Of a stretch of 16,644 bases of DNA, positions 6,580 to 14,603 are shown piece after piece (the stretch's first letter is position 1; each line of letters begins with the position of its first letter). The notes under the pieces are model-generated. The model ran no database searches. It was not told where the DNA came from and worked only from the letters and a program-made list of their open reading frames with translations. The translations under genes and the position numbers were made by a program. Source of the DNA: JBAYZQ01 sp041672385 (GTDB lineage: Bacteria; Spirochaetota; Spirochaetia; Sphaerochaetales; Sphaerochaetaceae); the NCBI GenBank assembly GCA_041672385.1, contig JBAYZQ010000032.1, forward strand, positions 1 to 16,644, in the 5' to 3' direction.

Positions 6580-8373
6580 ATGTCTAAAACTAATAAAAAT
6601 AAAAAAGAAAAAAAAGAGAAGAAAATAATAAACTTTAAAGCCTTCAAAGGTAGTATTGATGGTTATAAAAAAGATTCTATATTAACTTCTTCCTTTGTAA
6701 TAATTGAAGTGCTTATGGAAGTTTTGATTCCTCTTTATATGGCTCAACTTATAGATTTTGGGTTCTCTGCAGGAAGCATGTCTGTTATTTGGAAGATTGG
6801 CTTGTACCTTGTTTTGATGAGTTTGGTAGCTTTAGTATCTGGAATCCTTAATGGAATTTTTGCAGCTCGTGCTTCAAGTGGAGTGGCCAAGAATATTAGA
6901 AAAAAGATGTATAATAATATTCAGGAATTTTCATTTGAGAACCTAGATTCGTTTTCAACAAGTTCTTTAATTACAAGATTGACTACTGATATTACATCAA
7001 TCCAGAATTCTTATCAAATGTTGATTCGAATGGCTGTTAGGGCGCCTTTGACTTTAATTTTCTCTTTTTTGATGGCATACAGATTAAATGCTGAACTTTC
7101 ATTAGTTTTTATTTATGTAATTCCACTTATGATTTTGATAATATTCATTTTAGTGAAGTTTGCTATGCCTTTATTTCGTCTTATGTATAAAACTTTTGAT
7201 AAGTTAAATAAAGTTGTTCAAGAAAACTTGCGAGGAATTAGAGTCGTAAAGGCTTATGTAAGAGAAGATTTTGAAACAGACAAGTTTAAATCAGCCTCTA
7301 GTGAAGTTCAAAAAGTATCATGGAAAGCTGGAAAGATAATGGCTTTTGCTTCTCCTTTGATTGAAATATTAATTTATGGATGTGTATTAGCCATTTCTTG
7401 GATTGGGGCAAAATTAGTAATAAGTTCAAATCTTACAACGGGTTCTTTGGCAACTATGATTACTTATACAATGCAAATATTAATAAGTTTTCTTATGCTT
7501 ACAATGACTTTTGTAATGATTGTAATGGCTCGTCCATCTATGGAAAGAGTAAGTGAAGTTTTAAGTTGCGACTCTAAGATTAAGAATAAAAATAAAGCTA
7601 TAAAAGAAATAACTTCAGGTGATATTGAATTTAAAGATGTTAGTTTTAAATATAAAGAAGACAGTGATAATTATAGTTTAAAGCATGTGAATCTTAAAAT
7701 TCCATCTGGGGCAACGGTGGGAATACTTGGAGAAACTGGAAGTTCTAAGACTACTTTGGTTCAACTTATTCCTAGACTTTATGAGGCGACTGATGGTGAA
7801 GTCTTAGTTGGTGGGCACAATGTTAAAGATTATGATTTAACAGTTCTAAGAGACAGTGTTTCAATGGTTCTACAAAAGAATGTTTTGTTTTCAGGCACTT
7901 TAAATGAAAATTTAAGATGGGGAAATAGTAAGGCTACACAAGAAGAAATAATTCATTGTTGTGCTTTAGCTCAAGCAGATGATTTTATTCAAGAAATGGA
8001 AAAGGGTTATGAAACTTTTATCCAACAAGATGGAATGAATGTAAGTGGAGGGCAAAAACAAAGAATTTGTATTGCCAGAGCCCTTTTAAAGAATCCGAAA
8101 ATTCTTATTCTAGATGACTCTACTAGTGCTGTTGATACAGCTACTGAAGCCAGATTAAGAGAGAGTTTTAAAAATGATATTGCTAATGTTACCAAGTTAA
8201 TTATCTCACAAAGAATTTCCAGTGTTAAAGATGCCGATATGATTATTGTACTTTCAGATGGAAAAATTGATGGAGTTGGTTCTCATGAAGAACTAATAGT
8301 GTCCAACAAAATTTATCAAGAAATCAACAAATCTCAAATCAGAAATGGTGAAGATGATAAAGGAAAACGTTAA
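6580..8373 (+). CDS. ABC exporter half-transporter A, with degenerate catalytic residues
   Basis: A 597-aa type I ABC exporter half: a lysine-rich cytoplasmic start (1-32), six predicted membrane helices (about 35-320), then a nucleotide-binding domain. Motifs are Walker A GETGSSKT (384-391, with Ser in place of the last Gly), Q-loop Gln432, canonical signature VSGGQ (488-492), Walker B ILILDD (508-513) with Asp513 where the catalytic Glu is expected, and Gln544 in place of the switch His (IISQRISSV). Loss of both Glu and His marks the degenerate partner of heterodimeric exporters such as TM287/288 or BmrCD. The substrate is unknown; drugs, lipids or peptides are all possible. The stop overlaps the next start (TAATG), so the two are translationally coupled. 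The ATG at 6580 lacks an SD and sits just downstream of a promoter. The start is supported by the basic N-terminus before helix 1. Confidence 0.92.
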   Translation: MSKTNKNKKEKKEKKIINFKAFKGSIDGYKKDSILTSSFVIIEVLMEVLIPLYMAQLIDFGFSAGSMSVIWKIGLYLVLMSLVALVSGILNGIFAARASSGVAKNIRKKMYNNIQEFSFENLDSFSTSSLITRLTTDITSIQNSYQMLIRMAVRAPLTLIFSFLMAYRLNAELSLVFIYVIPLMILIIFILVKFAMPLFRLMYKTFDKLNKVVQENLRGIRVVKAYVREDFETDKFKSASSEVQKVSWKAGKIMAFASPLIEILIYGCVLAISWIGAKLVISSNLTTGSLATMITYTMQILISFLMLTMTFVMIVMARPSMERVSEVLSCDSKIKNKNKAIKEITSGDIEFKDVSFKYKEDSDNYSLKHVNLKIPSGATVGILGETGSSKTTLVQLIPRLYEATDGEVLVGGHNVKDYDLTVLRDSVSMVLQKNVLFSGTLNENLRWGNSKATQEEIIHCCALAQADDFIQEMEKGYETFIQQDGMNVSGGQKQRICIARALLKNPKILILDDSTSAVDTATEARLRESFKNDIANVTKLIISQRISSVKDADMIIVLSDGKIDGVGSHEELIVSNKIYQEINKSQIRNGEDDKGKR

Positions 8374-10325
8374 TGGCAGAAGATAAATACTCAAAATATA
8401 TAAAAACTTCCTCAAATGGAGAAATGAATATAGGTAAGGGTCCTGGTCGTGGAAGACATAATATGGGAAGCGTTTCCCTAAAGAACCTTGATATGAAAAC
8501 CTTTGGAAGGTTACTCGCTTATTATAAACCTTATATTGCTCTTGTAATATTGATGGTTATATGTACTATTGTTTCTGCTGCAGCGATTGTTTACGGAGCA
8601 ACTTATCTTCAAGTTTTGATTGATGATTTCATTGTACCACTAGCAAAAGTGAAAAATCCTGATTTTAGTGGTCTTTTAAATTTGATGTTGAAAATGGCTG
8701 CCATATTTTCTTTGGGTATAGCTACCGGGTTTGTAGTTAATCTTTTGGCTCCCTACACTTCACAGAAGATAATGGAAACTGTAAGAAATGATACTTTCTC
8801 TCATATGCAACATCTTCCAATTAAATTCTTTGATACCCATTCCCATGGAGATTTGATGAGTAGATATACAAATGATATAAATACATTACGTCAAATGTTA
8901 GATCAAAGTCTTCCTCAATTAGTAAGTTCGGCAATTACTATATTAAGTATATTAGTTGCTATGCTGCGTTTAAGTTGGGTTTTAACTTTAGTTGTCCTTT
9001 CTTGTGTTTTTGTACTCGTTAAGATTATTAAAGCAATTTCAGTTAGAAGTGCAAAATATTACAAACAAATGCAAAAAGATATTGGAATTCTAAATGGTTA
9101 TAGCGAGGAGCTAATAAACGGTCAAAAAGTTGTTAAGGTTTTTTGTCATGAAACTGTTTGTAAAGAAGAATTTGATGAAATTAATGAAAATCTTTTTAAT
9201 TCTTCCACCAAGGCCAACCGACTTGGAAATATTATGATGCCTTTGATGAAAAACATTGGAAACCTCCAATATGTTCTTGTTGCTATTGTTGGAGGCGCGT
9301 TAGCCATTAATACTGGAATGGGTATTACAATTGGAATTATTGTTACTTTCCTTCAACTTACAAAAAATTTTAATAGGCCTATTAGCCAAATTTCTCAACA
9401 ATTGAATTTTGTAATAAATGCCGTTAGTGCTTCTACTAGAGTTTTTGAAATACAAGATCAAAAAGTTGAAACGGATGAAGGCTATGTAACGTTAGTAAAA
9501 TTAGATAAAAATGGTAAAGAAACTGATGTTAATACAGGTTCTTGGGCGTGGAAGTATCCACACCAAGATGGTGAAGTAAATTTAATTCCTCTCCAAGGTA
9601 AAATAGAGTTTAATTCTGTGGATTTCTCTTATATAGAAGGTAAAAAAGTTTTACAAGATGTTTCTCTTTACGCTGAAACCAGTCAACATTTGGCTTTTGT
9701 AGGTTCTACAGGTGCTGGGAAAACAACAATTACTAATTTAATTAATCGATTTTACGATATTGAAGATGGAAAGATCCGTTATGATGGAATAAATATAAAC
9801 AAAATAAAGAAATCTGATTTAAGACATAGCCTTGGAATGGTTTTACAGGATACTAATCTTTTTGAAGGAACAGTAATGGAAAATATTCGTTATGGAAAAT
9901 TGAATGCAAATGATCAAGAAGTAAAAGATGCAGCAATTCTTGCAAACGCTAATTCCTTTATTGAAAGACTTCCTGATGGGTTCAATACTTTTCTTACTGA
10001 AAATGGTTCCTGTTTATCTCAAGGTCAAAAACAACTGATTTCAATTGCAAGAGCAGCTATAGCAAATCCACCTGTAATGGTACTTGATGAAGCTACAAGT
10101 AGTATTGATACCAGAACAGAAAAGATTGTCCAATCTGGAATGAATTCTCTTATGAAGGGGCGAACAGTGTTTATTATCGCTCATAGACTTTCTACTGTTA
10201 GAGATTCTGATGTAATTATGGTTTTAGAGAATGGAAGAATAATTGAAAGGGGTTCTCATAATCATTTGTTAGAATTAGGTGGAGAATATGCAAAACTTTA
10301 TAATGGGGTGGATGTTTTAAAATAG
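8373..10325 (+). CDS. ABC exporter half-transporter B, with intact catalytic residues
   Basis: A 650-aa type I ABC exporter half that should pair with the preceding protein in the inner membrane. A soluble, Gly/Arg-rich N-terminus (1-45, including GKGPGRGRHNMG) precedes six helices (about 52-350). The nucleotide-binding domain has Walker A GSTGAGKT (444-451), Gln492, a deviant signature LSQGQ (548-552), Walker B VMVLDE (568-573) with catalytic Glu573, and switch His604 (IIAHRLSTV). Read with its partner, the active ATP site would combine this Walker A/B/His with the partner's VSGGQ. The degenerate site would combine the partner's altered Walker B with this LSQGQ. The roughly 35-residue insertion at 368-405 (with GSWAWKYPHQDG) just before the nucleotide-binding domain is, from memory, common in this subfamily. 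The ATG at 8373 shares one base with the upstream stop. AGGA at 8361-8364 serves as SD. Confidence 0.94.
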   Translation: MAEDKYSKYIKTSSNGEMNIGKGPGRGRHNMGSVSLKNLDMKTFGRLLAYYKPYIALVILMVICTIVSAAAIVYGATYLQVLIDDFIVPLAKVKNPDFSGLLNLMLKMAAIFSLGIATGFVVNLLAPYTSQKIMETVRNDTFSHMQHLPIKFFDTHSHGDLMSRYTNDINTLRQMLDQSLPQLVSSAITILSILVAMLRLSWVLTLVVLSCVFVLVKIIKAISVRSAKYYKQMQKDIGILNGYSEELINGQKVVKVFCHETVCKEEFDEINENLFNSSTKANRLGNIMMPLMKNIGNLQYVLVAIVGGALAINTGMGITIGIIVTFLQLTKNFNRPISQISQQLNFVINAVSASTRVFEIQDQKVETDEGYVTLVKLDKNGKETDVNTGSWAWKYPHQDGEVNLIPLQGKIEFNSVDFSYIEGKKVLQDVSLYAETSQHLAFVGSTGAGKTTITNLINRFYDIEDGKIRYDGININKIKKSDLRHSLGMVLQDTNLFEGTVMENIRYGKLNANDQEVKDAAILANANSFIERLPDGFNTFLTENGSCLSQGQKQLISIARAAIANPPVMVLDEATSSIDTRTEKIVQSGMNSLMKGRTVFIIAHRLSTVRDSDVIMVLENGRIIERGSHNHLLELGGEYAKLYNGVDVLK

Positions 10326-10378
10326 TTTAAATTCCTAATTTAATTGTTAATTATGAAATTTTTGGGCTTTTACTACAA

Positions 10379-10576
10379 TTATTTTTCCAGAATTTCTTGA
10401 ACTCTACCCACTTGACCATCGCTAAGACGAACTTTGATTCCATGGGGATGAAAGCCCGAATTAGTTAAAATATCGGCAACTACGCCTTTTGTCAATTTTC
10501 CTGATCGCTGATCTTGCTTTAATACTATGGCTACGTTGAGTCCTGGTTTGATATCACTTCTATTTTGTCCATTCAT
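10379..10576 (-). CDS. ywbE: YwbE-family small protein (DUF2196)
   Basis: A 65-aa basic protein matching the whole YwbE/DUF2196 family: R-S-D-I-K-P-G at 6-12, V-x-I-V-L-K-Q-D-Q-R-S-G-K-L-T-K-G at 15-31, then V-x-D-I-L-T-N-S and H-P-H-G-I-K-V-R-L, ending in G-Q-V-G-R-V-Q. The short strand-rich layout looks like a small beta-barrel, perhaps nucleic-acid binding, but the family has no established function. The ATG at 10576 begins the family-typical start and has no SD. A promoter lies immediately upstream (see separate entry). The gene is convergent with the ABC operon, 53 nt from its end. No strong terminator lies between them; only a weak AT-rich hairpin at about 10329-10362 can be drawn. Confidence 0.9.
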   Translation of the reverse strand: MNGQNRSDIKPGLNVAIVLKQDQRSGKLTKGVVADILTNSGFHPHGIKVRLSDGQVGRVQEILEK

Positions 10577-10583
10577 GTGTATA

Positions 10584-10612
10584 AGTCTATAGGGAAAGAC
10601 AAAATTTGTCAG
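10584..10612 (-). promoter_or_regulatory. Predicted promoter of ywbE, possibly giving a leaderless mRNA
   Basis: On the minus strand CTGACA (10612-10607), 17 nt, TAGACT (10589-10584), then 7 nt to the ATG at 10576. An overlapping TATAGA is an alternative -10 with 15-nt spacing. The expected start site is at or next to the A of ATG, and no SD is present. Confidence 0.4.
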
Positions 10613-10702
10613 TATTTATTAGAAAGAATAATATAATAAAAAAACCAATTATTATTTAATTAACAATTTGGTATTTGTAGATAATCCAAAAATTTATTGA
10701 AT

Positions 10703-10739
10703 GTATTTAAAAGAAGAATCTTCTAAACCTTTAAAATAC
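10703..10739. other. Inverted repeat between ywbE and mcrC
   Basis: GTATTTAAAAG (10703-10713) and CTTTAAAATAC (10729-10739) pair over 11 positions with one A/A mismatch. Inside lies a small nested hairpin, AGAAG-AAT-CTTCT. It lies about 95 nt past the mcrC stop on the minus strand, without a T-run. A weak terminator for mcrBC or a processing site is possible. The rest of 10577-10831 is AT-rich and shows no gene. Confidence 0.3.
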
Positions 10740-10831
10740 TTACAATTAATTTATATTATGATTTTGTTTAGTTTTATTTTAGAATATCAATATTAATAAA
10801 GGTCAATTCTAAATTCACAGATTTTGTATAT

Positions 10832-11908
10832 TTAGGAGTAGAGGATATTTTTTCCAAAATATTCTTCAACTAAAACATTTAGTTGATTGGCAATTGTTTG
10901 AAAATCACAATTCAAGTCTAATGTTTTTACACTTATCTTGTTGTTACTCATACTATATGATGCATCAGGTTGAATTAATTCATCTGTACGAGCATATAAA
11001 AGAATTCCTGCTACTTCATGAGAATTGTCTTTATAACTTGCATTTTTGTTTTTAACATATGTGAAAATTTGGTAAAGATTGCTAGAATGGATAGTATGTA
11101 TATTATATTCTCCTCTGGTTTGAGTATTATGAGACCAAAATTTAGCATCAATTATAAGAGATTTATTTCCATAAGATAAAGTAACATCACTTTGCATTAT
11201 AGGAAGCATTGTTCTTTTATCATCATCAAGTGCCCAAGGAATTTGAGATGCGTTTACTTTCAATGAGGGGTATTCTTTGTAGTAATATTCCAATATAAAT
11301 TTCTCATATAATCGGTGCAGGTGTTGTTCATCTACAAAAGAAGCTAGTTTGTATGTTCCTTTATCTGTTGTTAAAAGCATTCCCTCCAAGATTAGCTGAC
11401 AAATATTAATAAGCATACGATAAGAATTATAATTGCGTTGGAACTCGATACTAGACCATTTAATTGTATTTGGTTCAATTAAATCAACATTTGAAAAGAA
11501 TAACATTTTTTTTCTTAAATCATTTTTATACATAGGATCAACATTTGCATGATGAAGTAAAATCATAACTGTCGTTTTTAAAATTTGATTTAGTTGGTTG
11601 TTTTCAGATAACTCATCAAATTCGCAAGTCAAAATCTGTTTATGCATAATTTTATTTTGTATAGTTCCTGACATTTCTATTTTACCACGCATTGATACAA
11701 GATTTTCATTCCGATTAAGGTATTTCCTGTATAGGCCACGTTTTAACTGTTGCCCAATTCCTTTTGCTAAGATGGAAGCAAATAGGTTATGAATATTATG
11801 AAAATCTTCCTTAGAGATATCTTCAAAGTCTTCTTGTTTTAGGTTGGTAAATGCATAAGAGAGCATATAATAAATATTTTGTATTAGTATACTTTTCTTT
11901 TTAATCAT
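10832..11908 (-). CDS. mcrC: McrC: nuclease subunit of a type IV McrBC restriction system
   Basis: McrC supplies the endonuclease of McrBC, a GTP-driven system that cuts DNA carrying modified cytosines. From the chosen start the protein is 358 aa. The N-terminal half has the family pattern ILIQNIYYMLSYAF (7-20) and a conserved-looking stretch, GLYRKYL...RGKIEM (58-79). The C-terminal half holds the PD-(D/E)xK core: YEKFILEYY (201-209), Asp241 in QSDVTL, and Asp254-Ala255-Lys256 in LIIDAKFW. Ten more in-frame codons exist upstream to 11938. The ATG at 11908 is preferred because it overlaps the mcrB stop as ATGA, a typical coupling arrangement, and because homologues begin just before the IQNIYYMLSYAF motif. 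There is no SD, as expected for a coupled gene. Confidence 0.93.
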   Translation of the reverse strand: MIKKKSILIQNIYYMLSYAFTNLKQEDFEDISKEDFHNIHNLFASILAKGIGQQLKRGLYRKYLNRNENLVSMRGKIEMSGTIQNKIMHKQILTCEFDELSENNQLNQILKTTVMILLHHANVDPMYKNDLRKKMLFFSNVDLIEPNTIKWSSIEFQRNYNSYRMLINICQLILEGMLLTTDKGTYKLASFVDEQHLHRLYEKFILEYYYKEYPSLKVNASQIPWALDDDKRTMLPIMQSDVTLSYGNKSLIIDAKFWSHNTQTRGEYNIHTIHSSNLYQIFTYVKNKNASYKDNSHEVAGILLYARTDELIQPDASYSMSNNKISVKTLDLNCDFQTIANQLNVLVEEYFGKNILYS

Positions 11909-14298
11909 TGAAATAAACCAAGTAATAAATTTTCCCAACGTTGTAATTGGCTAGAATCATCAAACCAATATTCACTAAGCATGGGAAGAATATCAAATTT
12001 TATAATTGATTGAAGCCATTCATCAGTACATTCAGTTTGCTCACAGAAGTAACTATGACCAATACAGAAACCCTTACCCAATGATTTATCTGAGGTAATT
12101 TCATTATTTAAGTCTTTTACTAGTGATATTAGTTCATTGAAAGTTTCATTGTTTAAAGTCTTTTGATATGCAACAAAGCCTTCTGAATCAAATCCTGGTT
12201 CAAGTTCAAAGAAACTAAAGCGACGGCGAAGGGCATAGTCAATTATTGCAAGGCTGCGGTCAGCCGTATTCATCATACCAATGATATACAGATTTTCTGG
12301 GACGGAAAACGGAATATTGTTATATGCTAGGGATATCTTTGTACCTCTATAGCCTTTTTCAATTAACATGAGTAATTCCCCAAAAATCTTGCTTAAATTC
12401 CCCCTGTTTATTTCATCAATAATAAAGAAAAAAGATTTTCTAGGATCATTTTCTGCCTTTTTGCAAAATCTATAAAAAATTCCATATTGTAATTCAAAAC
12501 CGTTACTGACAGGTTTATACCCCATCATGAAATCCTCATACGAATAGTTTTGGTGGAATTGCACGAATTCAATTAAATTCTTATTTTTTTCGCCAATAAT
12601 TGAATGTGCAAGGCGTTTTGCAGCAAATGTTTTACCCACGCCTGGAGGTCCTTGTAAAATAATGTTTTTCTTATTTTTAAGAACAGAAACCAACATATCA
12701 TACTTGTTTTCGGGTAGATAAACTTCATTAAGAAAATCCTCTTTGGTATATTTTTCATTTTTTTCTTCTTTGATAATAGGGTTTTCTTCTCGAATCAAAT
12801 CAAATATAAAATCAAATTCATCTTTTGTAAGCTTAAACAAACTCCCCTGAGCGTTGGTAAAATACTGCATTTTTTCAAGTTCTGGGCATTCTTTCAATGT
12901 TTGGTAATTTATTGGAGAAGCAAGTCCTTCTACTTTTTCAAAATAAAATTCTTTACCATCTTGTTCAGCACTTATTTTGCCAATAGCAACAATTTGCTTA
13001 ACTGGGCTAGACTCATATCCAATAAGCATATCTCCTGTTTTTGCATCTAAGAAATTTTGGAAAATTCTACGTTTATTCCCATTTTCATTATAAAGCGTAT
13101 AAGACTGACTTTCTCCAACTTTAATATCTGAAAAACTCCATATTTTGGGATTTGCATTTAGCCACCAGTAACCTCTATTATTTTCACTTGAAGATAATGT
13201 TGCATATAGTTTAACTTGACTCAAATCAAATTTATCAAGTGCTTCAACTAGTTCATCTCGAAGTTTCCAGATAAAACTACCAAATTCATCTTTTTCAGCA
13301 TTTTTCCCAACATATAAAATAGGCCACCATTGAAAATTTTCTTTTATCCCTCCCATAAAGGTTGGACAATCAGTTTTGTTTGCTATTCGTTTTGCAAGAG
13401 ATGAAGAACCGATGTTATAGAAGTTTTTAGTTTCTCCATATTTTTCAGCAAGTTGAGTACAAGAAGCGCTTCCTCCATAATCCTTAATTCTTTTCATGAT
13501 TTCTAGACTTCTAACTGTAAAGACTTCTTTATCGTTTAAAAGATTTGTCCATTCTTCTACTGAGAGATTTGGAGAATAATTTTTTGGTAGCCACTCGTTA
13601 GTTTTTGAATCTATTTTCTTAGAAAAAGTATTAGCTATATAAAATCCAACGTCTATTGCTAAGGTCCTTAATTCAGGGTCGGGGTATAAACTTTCCGTTA
13701 ATTGTTTTTTTAAAATATTTAAAAGCTCTTTATTTAATTTCAATTCATCACAAATTTCATTATATAGTAGAATGCTATTTCTAATATTATCTGCATAAGC
13801 ACCTTTTTTAATTTGATAACTGCTTTTTAGTTCGTTGGCAACACCCCTCACTTCACTATATTTGTAAATATAGTATTTATCTGGAAATCTAAGCCAAAGA
13901 TATGTTGTAATTGCATTTTCAGCTTGATAATGGTTTTTTGCATCTTCTCTATATTTACCAAGTAATATTTCTGATTGTCTTTTAAAAGCTTCTATTCTAC
14001 TTACAACTTCCTTATTTTCGTCAAACAATCCTATAAACATTGCTCGCACTTCCTCGGGAGCTTTTTTTGAAAACTCTTGAATCATTTTACCAGGATAATA
14101 CATATTTGATGCAAGCAAGTTTTCCGTTTTAGCCAGAGAAGCAGTTAGCATAGCCGAAAAATCATTAGCATTTACATCCCAATTATTTTGAAAGCATTTT
14201 ATAGCTTCCCATTTATATTTTTCTTCAGGCCATATATTAGTAATAAAATTTTCTTTGTATTCTTTTAAAACTGCTTTCAATCGAGATTTATCAAACAT
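11905..14298 (-). CDS. mcrB: McrB-type AAA+ GTPase with an EVE modified-base reader domain
   Basis: A 797-aa protein that would recognise modified DNA and power McrC. Residues 1-240 are a helical region with YLWLRFPDKYYIYKYSEV, often seen in this subfamily. Residues 265-312 resemble a winged-helix-like block (MKRIKDYGGSASCTQLAEKYG then SSSLAKRIANKTDCP). About 376-500 is an EVE/PUA-like domain (YWWLNANPKIWSF, then KTGDMLIGYESSPVKQIVAIGKI), a fold that binds methylated or hydroxymethylated cytosine. The motor domain follows: Walker A GPPGVGKT (550-557), Walker B FFFIIDE (623-629), the McrB-specific MNTADRS (676-682) that relates to GTP specificity, and arginines 691-693. The ATG at 14298 has AGGAG 6 nt upstream. 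The stop overlaps the mcrC start. It differs from E. coli McrB, whose N-terminal DNA-binding domain is unrelated. Confidence 0.94.
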   Translation of the reverse strand: MFDKSRLKAVLKEYKENFITNIWPEEKYKWEAIKCFQNNWDVNANDFSAMLTASLAKTENLLASNMYYPGKMIQEFSKKAPEEVRAMFIGLFDENKEVVSRIEAFKRQSEILLGKYREDAKNHYQAENAITTYLWLRFPDKYYIYKYSEVRGVANELKSSYQIKKGAYADNIRNSILLYNEICDELKLNKELLNILKKQLTESLYPDPELRTLAIDVGFYIANTFSKKIDSKTNEWLPKNYSPNLSVEEWTNLLNDKEVFTVRSLEIMKRIKDYGGSASCTQLAEKYGETKNFYNIGSSSLAKRIANKTDCPTFMGGIKENFQWWPILYVGKNAEKDEFGSFIWKLRDELVEALDKFDLSQVKLYATLSSSENNRGYWWLNANPKIWSFSDIKVGESQSYTLYNENGNKRRIFQNFLDAKTGDMLIGYESSPVKQIVAIGKISAEQDGKEFYFEKVEGLASPINYQTLKECPELEKMQYFTNAQGSLFKLTKDEFDFIFDLIREENPIIKEEKNEKYTKEDFLNEVYLPENKYDMLVSVLKNKKNIILQGPPGVGKTFAAKRLAHSIIGEKNKNLIEFVQFHQNYSYEDFMMGYKPVSNGFELQYGIFYRFCKKAENDPRKSFFFIIDEINRGNLSKIFGELLMLIEKGYRGTKISLAYNNIPFSVPENLYIIGMMNTADRSLAIIDYALRRRFSFFELEPGFDSEGFVAYQKTLNNETFNELISLVKDLNNEITSDKSLGKGFCIGHSYFCEQTECTDEWLQSIIKFDILPMLSEYWFDDSSQLQRWENLLLGLFQ

Positions 14299-14342
14299 TT
14301 TTTTCTCCTATTTAATCATTGATAGAACCATAATTTGAATGA

Positions 14343-14351
14343 ATTATAACA
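14343..14351 (-). promoter_or_regulatory. Predicted extended -10 promoter of mcrBC
   Basis: On the minus strand TG (14351-14350), one base, then a perfect TATAAT (14348-14343). The -35 position holds only TTTCAT (14371-14366), so the extended -10 would carry recognition. The leader is about 37 nt and contains the AGGAG SD. Confidence 0.5.
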
Positions 14352-14361
14352 CATAATATTG

Positions 14362-14396
14362 AACAATGAAATTTTGCATTATAAAAATTCAATGTT
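14362..14396. promoter_or_regulatory. Imperfect dyad over the -35 region of mcrBC (candidate operator)
   Basis: Arms 14362-14375 (AACAATGAAATTTT) and 14383-14396 (AAAAATTCAATGTT) are inverted over 14 positions with two mismatches and a 7-nt centre. The dyad begins 13 nt upstream of the -10 and covers the -35 position, as a repressor site would. It is AT-rich, so chance is possible. Confidence 0.3.
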
Positions 14397-14603
14397 ATTT
14401 AAGTCATGAAAATTGATGCACGGTTTTAATAAATTCGTTGTTATCTCTAGTCCTGATAGTAACCAAGAAAGAAAAGGTTAGAATTAAAAATAAATATTAA
14501 AGTGCTAATGTTACGGAAGAAACATTCAAATAATTTATTAAAAATTACTTAAAAACCTTCAAATTCAAGAGTTATTTGTTTGTTTGTATAGAAAATATTT
14601 TGT

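Larger units (their letters stand above)
14299..14603. other. 305-nt intergenic region upstream of mcrB; no gene seen
   Basis: AT-rich sequence between the start of mcrB and the end of the secreted-protein gene, both on the minus strand. It contains the mcrB promoter and an imperfect dyad (separate entries). All reading frames are short and none has an SD. No tRNA, repeat array or strong terminator for the upstream gene was seen. Confidence 0.6.

Noticed and set aside
8007..8195. Minus-strand 62-codon frame opposite the first ABC gene
   Set aside because: It mirrors the signature/Walker B region of the ABC gene and has no start signal.
10329..10362. Possible terminator between the ABC operon and ywbE
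   Set aside because: Only two 5-bp AT stems separated by an internal loop, too weak to call.
11598..12758. Short frames at 11598-11792 (plus) and 12573-12758 (minus) within mcrC and mcrB
   Set aside because: Fully contained in well-supported genes. The latter is an alternate frame of the Walker A region.
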